Shown here one piece after another: positions 59,472 through 64,000 of a stretch of DNA of 64,000 nt; position 1 is the first letter of the stretch; each line of letters begins with the position of its first letter. The notes below the pieces were generated by a model that saw only the letters and a program-made list of their open reading frames with translations, was not told the DNA's origin and searched no databases. The stretch spans positions 1,550,001 through 1,614,000 of the forward strand of contig JADJWO010000001.1 in assembly GCA_016716325.1 (NCBI GenBank), given 5' to 3'. The stretch is from Nitrosomonadales bacterium. Its GTDB lineage: Bacteria > Pseudomonadota > Gammaproteobacteria > Burkholderiales > Gallionellaceae. The position numbers and the translations under genes are program-made.

Positions 59472-60839
59472 TCAGAGTCGTTCCAGCAGTCTTTCGTGTA
59501 TGCCCTCGAAGCCGCCGTTGCTCATCACCAGGATGTGGTCGCCCGATCGCGCGGTTGCCGCGATGATCTCGACGAGCGCGCCGATGTCATCCTTCACCAC
59601 AGCCTTGTCGCCCAGCGTCGCGAGCGCGCCGCGCGCATCCCAATCCAGGTTCCCGGCATAACAGAACGTCAGGTCGGCGTCCTGCAGGCTGCCGGGCAGC
59701 GCATCCTTCATCACGCCCAGCTTCATCGTGTTGGAACGGGGCTCGAGTACCGCGAGGATGCGTGCCGGCCCGACCTTGCGGCGCAGTCCGGCGACCGTGG
59801 TGGCGATGGCGGTCGGGTGGTGTGCGAAATCGTCGTACACGGTGATGCCGTTGACCGTTCCGCGCACCTCCATGCGGCGCTTCACGTTCCTGAACCCGGC
59901 CAGCGCCGCCAGCCCCTGTGCGACCGGCACGCCGGCGTGGCGCGCGGCAGCCAGCGCGGCCAGCGCGTTCATGCGATTGTGCTCGCCCATCAGCTCCCAT
60001 TGCAGCGAACCCTGCACCTTGCCGTCGAAATAGACCGTGTCGTCTCCGTCAAGGCGCCAGCCTTTCTCATCCGCCATATTTTCCGCAGCCGGGTGAGGCA
60101 CGCCAAAGAGCTCCACCGGCGTCCAGCAACCGCGTTTGATTACGCGTTGCAAGGATTCCTCTCGCCCGTTGCATACCACCAGCCCGTTCCCCGGCACGGT
60201 GCGCACCAGATGGTGGAACTGAGTCTCGATGGCGGCAAGATCGGGGAAGATGTCGGCATGATCGAACTCCAGATTGTTCAGTACCGCCGTGCGCGGACGG
60301 TAGTGCACGAACTTGGAGCGCTTGTCGAAGAACGCGGTGTCATATTCGTCCGCCTCGATCACGAAGAACGGCGACTCGGTGATGCGCGCCGAGATGCCGA
60401 AGTTCTGCGGCACACCGCCGATCAGGAAGCCGGGATTCAGCCCCGCATGTTCCACTATCCAGGCCAGCATCGAAGCGGTCGTGGTCTTGCCGTGAGTGCC
60501 CGCTACGCCCAGCACCCACTTGCCGCGCAATAATGTATCGGCCAGCCATTGCGGGCCTGATACATAGGGCAGGTTGCGGTTGAGTATCTCTTCCATCAGC
60601 GGATTGCCGCGCGACACCACATTGCCGATCACAAAAACATCTGGATTCAGCTCGAGCTGTTCCGCGCCCCAGCCTTCGATGAGCTCGATGCCCTGGGCTT
60701 CGAGCTGCGTGCTCATCGGCGGATAGACGTTGGCGTCGCAACCGGTGACGCGAAACCCGGACTGCTTGGCGATCGCCGCGATGCCGCCCATGAAAGTGCC
60801 GCAGATGCCGAGGATGTGGATATGTTTTTGTTTGCTCAT
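59472..60839 (-). CDS. mpl: UDP-N-acetylmuramate:tripeptide ligase Mpl
   Basis: A 455-residue Mur-ligase family protein that recycles the L-Ala-gamma-D-Glu-meso-DAP tripeptide onto UDP-MurNAc. N-terminal HIHILGICGTFMGGIAAIA (Rossmann), ATP loop GVAGTHGKTTTASML near residue 110, EADEYDTAFFDKRSK (typical of Mpl) and YDDFAHHPTAI near 335. MurC is excluded by the GTFMGG and EADEYDTAF patterns. Its start follows the REP-like palindrome. Confidence 0.94.
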   Translation of the reverse strand: MSKQKHIHILGICGTFMGGIAAIAKQSGFRVTGCDANVYPPMSTQLEAQGIELIEGWGAEQLELNPDVFVIGNVVSRGNPLMEEILNRNLPYVSGPQWLADTLLRGKWVLGVAGTHGKTTTASMLAWIVEHAGLNPGFLIGGVPQNFGISARITESPFFVIEADEYDTAFFDKRSKFVHYRPRTAVLNNLEFDHADIFPDLAAIETQFHHLVRTVPGNGLVVCNGREESLQRVIKRGCWTPVELFGVPHPAAENMADEKGWRLDGDDTVYFDGKVQGSLQWELMGEHNRMNALAALAAARHAGVPVAQGLAALAGFRNVKRRMEVRGTVNGITVYDDFAHHPTAIATTVAGLRRKVGPARILAVLEPRSNTMKLGVMKDALPGSLQDADLTFCYAGNLDWDARGALATLGDKAVVKDDIGALVEIIAATARSGDHILVMSNGGFEGIHERLLERL

Positions 60840-60853
60840 TGTTCATTCCAGCT

Positions 60854-60918
60854 TCACCCTCTCCCCTTCCCCTCTCCCGCAAGCGGGAGAGGGTGCCCGA
60901 CAGGGCGGGAGAGGGAAG
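60854..60918. repeat. REP-like intergenic palindrome
   Basis: CCCTCTCCCGC and GCGGGAGAGGG (60870-60893) form an 11-base stem with an AA loop, flanked by partial copies (CCCTCTCCCC before, GGCGGGAGAGGG after). This fits a repetitive extragenic palindrome of a kind widespread in proteobacterial genomes, and fills most of the mpl-DUF486 gap. Possible transcription-ending or mRNA-stabilising role. Confidence 0.7.
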
Positions 60919-60921
60919 GTT

Positions 60922-61275
60922 TTACGTCCTGAAAATAAAATACACCGCGCCCATCAGGCACAGCCCCGCCCAAAGAAAATCCAGCTTCAGCGGCTGGTTC
61001 ATGTACATCACCGCGAACGGCACGAAGATCGTCAGCGTGATGACCTCCTGCATGATCTTCAGCTGGCCCAGGCTCAACTGCGTGTAGCCGATGCGGTTCG
61101 CCGGCACCTGAACCAGATACTCGAACAGCGCGATGCCCCAACTGATCAGCGCCGCCACATACCAGGGAGACGATGAGAGGTTCTTCAGGTGGCCGTACCA
61201 CGCGAAGGTCATGAACAGATTGGACACGGCCAGCATCAGCGCCGTGACCAGCAACGGATTGGAGATCAGATTCAT
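60922..61275 (-). CDS. DMT-superfamily membrane protein (DUF486)
   Basis: A 117-residue protein with four predicted membrane helices, the first FMTFAWYGHLKNL-containing segment and the last WAGLCLMGAVYFIF. It matches the DUF486 family, small-multidrug-resistance-like proteins within the DMT superfamily; substrate unknown. Its ATG overlaps the TGA of the preceding 56-residue gene (ATGA), so translation is coupled. Confidence 0.88.
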   Translation of the reverse strand: MNLISNPLLVTALMLAVSNLFMTFAWYGHLKNLSSSPWYVAALISWGIALFEYLVQVPANRIGYTQLSLGQLKIMQEVITLTIFVPFAVMYMNQPLKLDFLWAGLCLMGAVYFIFRT

Positions 61276-61442
61276 GTGCGTTTGGTGACAGGCCGCTTCT
61301 TGCTGACCTTGGCCAATCGCAAGAAGCCAGCCAATTCCTCCACCCAGCGCAAACGCTGCTCCGGCGTGAGCGCCTTGAACGCGCGCAGCCGTTCATCGCT
61401 CACGTAGTAAGTGCGGTCGCCAGGATCGAAAGGCTGCTTCAT
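61272..61442 (-). CDS. Small conserved-looking protein, 56 residues
   Basis: A short gene read from ATG 61442 to TGA 61272. It begins MKQPFDPGDRTYYVSDERLR and contains FKALTPEQRLRWVEELAGFL, a compact amphipathic helical protein with a basic tail (KVSKKRPVTKRT). It overlaps by four bases both the nucleotidyltransferase before it and DUF486 after it, which strongly supports a real gene. I do not recognise a named family. Its pairing with a nucleotidyltransferase recalls toxin-antitoxin modules. Confidence 0.75.
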   Translation of the reverse strand: MKQPFDPGDRTYYVSDERLRAFKALTPEQRLRWVEELAGFLRLAKVSKKRPVTKRT

Positions 61443-61924
61443 GCCGATTTGATCCTTTGAAGATGCGCCACATCAGAAAGATCGACGGGGCGGCCTACGG
61501 CACTTTTCAGCGCGATCAAATCGTCGATTGAAACCACCCTGATTGCCGTTCCAGCAATCTCAAACTCGACCGCGCGCCCTATCATCACGGCGAAATCGAC
61601 CGGAGGAAACAGCAGCACATCAATCGTCACCCCGGCCAATTCCGGGGTGCGTAGCGCAAAAGCCTCAAGGTGACGCTGCGCATGCCAATCACGCAGCAAC
61701 TCGATATTTCCCAACGACTCCAGCGGCACCGGAAGCACCGGCGTCAGCTTCAATTCTCTTGCTGTATCGATCAGCGCCGCAAGGTTGGCAGGATTCATCG
61801 CCACCGTGATATCCACATCCATCGTGGAACGCTCCACGCCATGCAATGAGACTGCCAACCCGCCTATCAGCAGGTAGTCCACTTTGTGGCGATCCAGCGC
61901 GGAGAAAAGTTCGAGATAGAACAT
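61439..61924 (-). CDS. Nucleotidyltransferase-fold protein (DUF6036/AbiEii-like)
   Basis: A 161-residue protein with the minimal nucleotidyltransferase signature: GGLAVSLHGVERSTMDVDI at about 21-39, where the GG pair and the Asp-x-Asp hold nucleotide and metal. A later ISIDDLIALKSAVGR-like helix (VVSIDDLIALKSAVGRPVDL) is seen in AbiEii-type proteins. It may be a toxin, antitoxin or tRNA/protein-modifying enzyme. It is the first gene of a trio with ATGA overlaps. Confidence 0.8.
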   Translation of the reverse strand: MFYLELFSALDRHKVDYLLIGGLAVSLHGVERSTMDVDITVAMNPANLAALIDTARELKLTPVLPVPLESLGNIELLRDWHAQRHLEAFALRTPELAGVTIDVLLFPPVDFAVMIGRAVEFEIAGTAIRVVSIDDLIALKSAVGRPVDLSDVAHLQRIKSA

Positions 61925-61946
61925 GAGGGAAGTCTAACAGCGAGCC

Positions 61947-62399
61947 TCAGTTGATTCCAAGCAACTCAACCTCAAACACTAACGTCGCATTCGGCGGGAT
62001 CACCCCGCCCGCACCACGGGCGCCGTAGCCGAATTCCGGGGGAATGACCAAAGTGCGCTGTCCGCCCACTTTCATGCCCTGCACGCCGACATCCCAGCCC
62101 CTGATGACACGACCGCCACCGAGCGGGAATTCGAACGGACGGTTGCGATCACGCGAGCTGTCGAACTTCTGGCCTTTGTGCTGCGGCGCGGCCTCGTCAT
62201 ACAGCCAGCCGGTGTAATGCACCGAGACCATTTGCCCGGCACTGGCGACCTCACCCGCACCCGCTTTGACTTCGATCTGCATCAGCTCAGTCACATTGCT
62301 GGGCTTGGCCGCCGGCAACTCGGCTTGAGAGCAGGCGCTGAACAACAGACTGCTTGCGCCGATCAGTGCGGCGAGCGGAAAGAAAGTGAAGCCCCTCAT
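61947..62399 (-). CDS. FKBP-type peptidyl-prolyl isomerase, probable lipoprotein
   Basis: A 150-residue protein with an N-terminal hydrophobic stretch ending LLFSAC, a plausible lipobox (Cys23, though Phe at -3 is unusual), then one FKBP domain: VSVHYTGWLYDE, FEFPLGGGRVIRGWDVGVQG, and YGARGAGGVIPPNATLVF. It should sit in the periplasm, probably membrane-anchored. Its ATG directly abuts the stop of the tandem FKBP gene, whose domains it closely resembles. Confidence 0.9.
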   Translation of the reverse strand: MRGFTFFPLAALIGASSLLFSACSQAELPAAKPSNVTELMQIEVKAGAGEVASAGQMVSVHYTGWLYDEAAPQHKGQKFDSSRDRNRPFEFPLGGGRVIRGWDVGVQGMKVGGQRTLVIPPEFGYGARGAGGVIPPNATLVFEVELLGIN

Positions 62400-63086
62400 T
62401 TAATTCACACCCAGCAGTTCGACTTCAAACACCAGCGTCGCGTTGCCCGGGATCACGCCGCCCGCGCCGCGCTTGCCGTAACCCATCTCCGGCGGGATGG
62501 TCAGCGTGCGCTGACCGCCCACTTTCATGCCCTGCACGCCCATGTCCCAGCCCTGGATCACATGGCCCATGCCCAGCGGGAATTCGAACGGCTCGTCGCG
62601 GTCGCGCGAACTGTCGAACTTGGTGCCCTTGTTACCTTCCGCGTGCTTGTCGAATAGCCAGCCGGTGTAATGCACGGTCACATGCTGCCCGGCCTGCGCC
62701 TCGTCGCCCTCGCCGACCTTGGTATCCACCATCTCGGTGCGGATCACCTTCAGCAGCTTCACGTCGAATACCAGCGTCGCATTCGGCGGGATCACGCCGC
62801 CCGCACCGCGCGGGCCATAGCCCATCTCGGGCGGGATCACCAAGGTGCGCGTACCGCCTTCCTTCATGCCCGCCACGCCCTCGTCCCAACCCTTGATGAC
62901 ACGCCCGCCGCCGAGCGGGAAATCGAACGGCTCGTTGCGGTCCAGCGAGCTATCGAACTTCGTGCCCTTGTTGTCTGCTGCGTCTTCGTCATACAGCCAG
63001 CCGGTGTAGTGCACGATGACGGTCTGGCCTGCCTGCGCTTCCGCGCCTTCGCCCAGTTTGGTGTCGGTTTTGATGAGGGTGGTCAT
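62400..63086 (-). CDS. Tandem two-domain FKBP peptidyl-prolyl isomerase
   Basis: A 228-residue cytoplasmic protein without signal, made of two full FKBP domains (about 1-114 and 115-228). Each has VHYTGWL, FPLG.G.VI.GWD and RGAGGVIP.NATLVF. Single-domain FKBPs of this size (FkpA-less, about 113 residues) are the norm, so this is an internal duplication. The C-terminal domain is closer in its EVELLG ending and QGMKVGGQRTL to the lipoprotein FKBP encoded next. Confidence 0.9.
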   Translation of the reverse strand: MTTLIKTDTKLGEGAEAQAGQTVIVHYTGWLYDEDAADNKGTKFDSSLDRNEPFDFPLGGGRVIKGWDEGVAGMKEGGTRTLVIPPEMGYGPRGAGGVIPPNATLVFDVKLLKVIRTEMVDTKVGEGDEAQAGQHVTVHYTGWLFDKHAEGNKGTKFDSSRDRDEPFEFPLGMGHVIQGWDMGVQGMKVGGQRTLTIPPEMGYGKRGAGGVIPGNATLVFEVELLGVN

Positions 63087-63154
63087 ATTTCTCTTTCTAG
63101 TTAGTTTCTGTAATGCCGGAGGTCATTTGTTCAGTATCGCGCTGCTTTACCATC

Positions 63155-64000
63155 CTACGCTTGCTGCTCGATATCATCGCTAATTTGGATATCTTCATTT
63201 TTAGCCATTGAGTGAATCAAATCTAATGTGGCGTGACAATCCCCCAACGCCGAATGACATCCGTTCGGAAGTTTCACAAACCTTGTTGCTGGCTCCAAAT
63301 ATGCTTTGAATACCCTCATGGCACATTCCCATGTGACATGATCTGGAAGTGGTAACCCATGCAGCTTGCATGTATTGTCGAATATCTTGCTATCAAATCG
63401 TGAGTTGTACGTCACGATGATCTTGCCATGAAGTATCTCGATGATTTTTGAATACTCTTTAGCAAAGCTCGGGCTGCGCCTTACCATTGTGTTTGTTATG
63501 CCATGTATTTTTTTTGCTCGGTCTGGTATTGAATGCAAAGGCTTGAATCTGCGCTCATAAAGCGTTTCACCTGAAGTTGTAATGATTGCAAGTTCAATAA
63601 TTTCAGCCTCAGGATTACGATCAAAACCCTCTATCAGGCCAGTTGTTTCTGTATCAAGGATAACCACATCAGGTAGTTCTAAAATGTCTCTTGCCCATTC
63701 AATAGCGCCAACGCGATCAAATACTCGCGCAGGTCGCTTCAACCAGCTCATGTGGATTTCTCTAGGGGAGAGAAGACCTTGGTCAATCAGCCATTTCACA
63801 TCTAGCGAGTATTCAACCCCGAGCCTTCTAACCCATTGGCGTTGGGCTTTTTCAAGATGATTGATTAGCTGTCGATCAGACCATCCATTCACTTTCATTA
63901 GGTGCTGTCTCGCGACATCACCAATCCCAACCTTATTAGCTCGGCCTATATGAATTGAGTTGTGACAGTCCTCGCAAACCACCTTGAATCCGGTGAGAGT
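63155..64000 (-). CDS. DEDDh 3'-5' exonuclease with N-terminal Cys-x2-CysHis segment, 5' end beyond window
   Basis: The frame runs through the right edge with no stop, so the protein is at least 281 residues. The exonuclease domain (about 105-255 of the visible part) has DTETTG (motif I), NSRFDSKIF (motif II) and HSALGDCHATLD (motif III, His-x4-Asp), as in DnaQ-like enzymes. Ahead of it VVCEDCHNSIHIGR looks like part of a zinc knuckle or HNH-type fold. The DNA is visibly AT-richer than its neighbours, suggesting transfer. It could be a phage, defence or repair nuclease. Confidence 0.8.
   Translation of the reverse strand, partial: TLTGFKVVCEDCHNSIHIGRANKVGIGDVARQHLMKVNGWSDRQLINHLEKAQRQWVRRLGVEYSLDVKWLIDQGLLSPREIHMSWLKRPARVFDRVGAIEWARDILELPDVVILDTETTGLIEGFDRNPEAEIIELAIITTSGETLYERRFKPLHSIPDRAKKIHGITNTMVRRSPSFAKEYSKIIEILHGKIIVTYNSRFDSKIFDNTCKLHGLPLPDHVTWECAMRVFKAYLEPATRFVKLPNGCHSALGDCHATLDLIHSMAKNEDIQISDDIEQQA

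Noticed and set aside
59496..60533. A 345-codon plus-strand frame opposite mpl
   Set aside because: Shadow of mpl; His/Arg-rich nonsense-like composition.

Overview
The window reads as the replication-origin region of a chemolithoautotrophic betaproteobacterium, probably order Nitrosomonadales and perhaps a Gallionellaceae-type iron oxidiser. The placement is inferred from gene order, protein style, a form II RuBisCO with CbbQ/CbbO, and a betaproteobacterial DUF4390-ntrY-ntrX block next to def-fmt-rsmB. No 16S gene or other decisive taxonomic marker is present.

Layout. 1-10.6 kb (minus strand): the leftward origin arm, read outward as rpmH-rnpA-yidD-yidC-mnmE-mnmG-rsmG-parA-parB-atpI-atpB-atpE-atpF-atpH (atpH is cut by the left edge). 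10.6-15.9 kb (plus): dnaA, a candidate oriC, dnaN and gyrB. Two parS sites lie at 6894 and 13444. 16-21 kb (minus): topA, smg, dprA and a LysM protein. 21.1-27.2 kb (plus): def, fmt, rsmB, a DUF4390 protein and an NtrY/NtrX-type two-component system whose regulator lacks the AAA+ domain.

27.3-34.2 kb: a Calvin-cycle/glycolysis operon tkt-gap-pgk-pyk-fba. 34.4-42 kb: a type IV pilus minor-pilin operon pilE-fimT-pilV-pilW-pilX-pilY1, whose PilY1 carries an unusual cysteine-pair repeat. 42-48.8 kb: cbbR divergent from cbbM-cbbQ-cbbO, then fbp. The two carbon-fixation blocks and the pilus block between them form one autotrophy-rich segment close to oriC. Phosphoribulokinase is not in the window.

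48.9-54.8 kb: purE-purC-carbonic anhydrase, a DUF4124 protein, pyrE, an exonuclease III, a rhodanese and a CDF cation exporter. 54.8-59.5 kb: nitrogen control, with glnA behind a sigma-54 promoter and two upstream NtrC sites, a second DUF4124 protein, ntrB and ntrC. 59.5-64 kb (minus): mpl, a REP-like palindrome, a tightly overlapped DUF486/56-residue/nucleotidyltransferase trio, a lipoprotein FKBP and a tandem FKBP, and an AT-richer DEDDh exonuclease gene running off the right edge.

Most of the window is core genome. The observations most worth following are the glnA enhancer geometry, a near-copy of its sigma-54 element right at the ntrB start codon, the PilY1 repeat insert, the receiver-Fis NtrX, and the nucleotidyltransferase/56-residue protein pair. 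No tRNA, rRNA, CRISPR array or intact insertion sequence was seen, and no gene-free stretch exceeds 300 bases.
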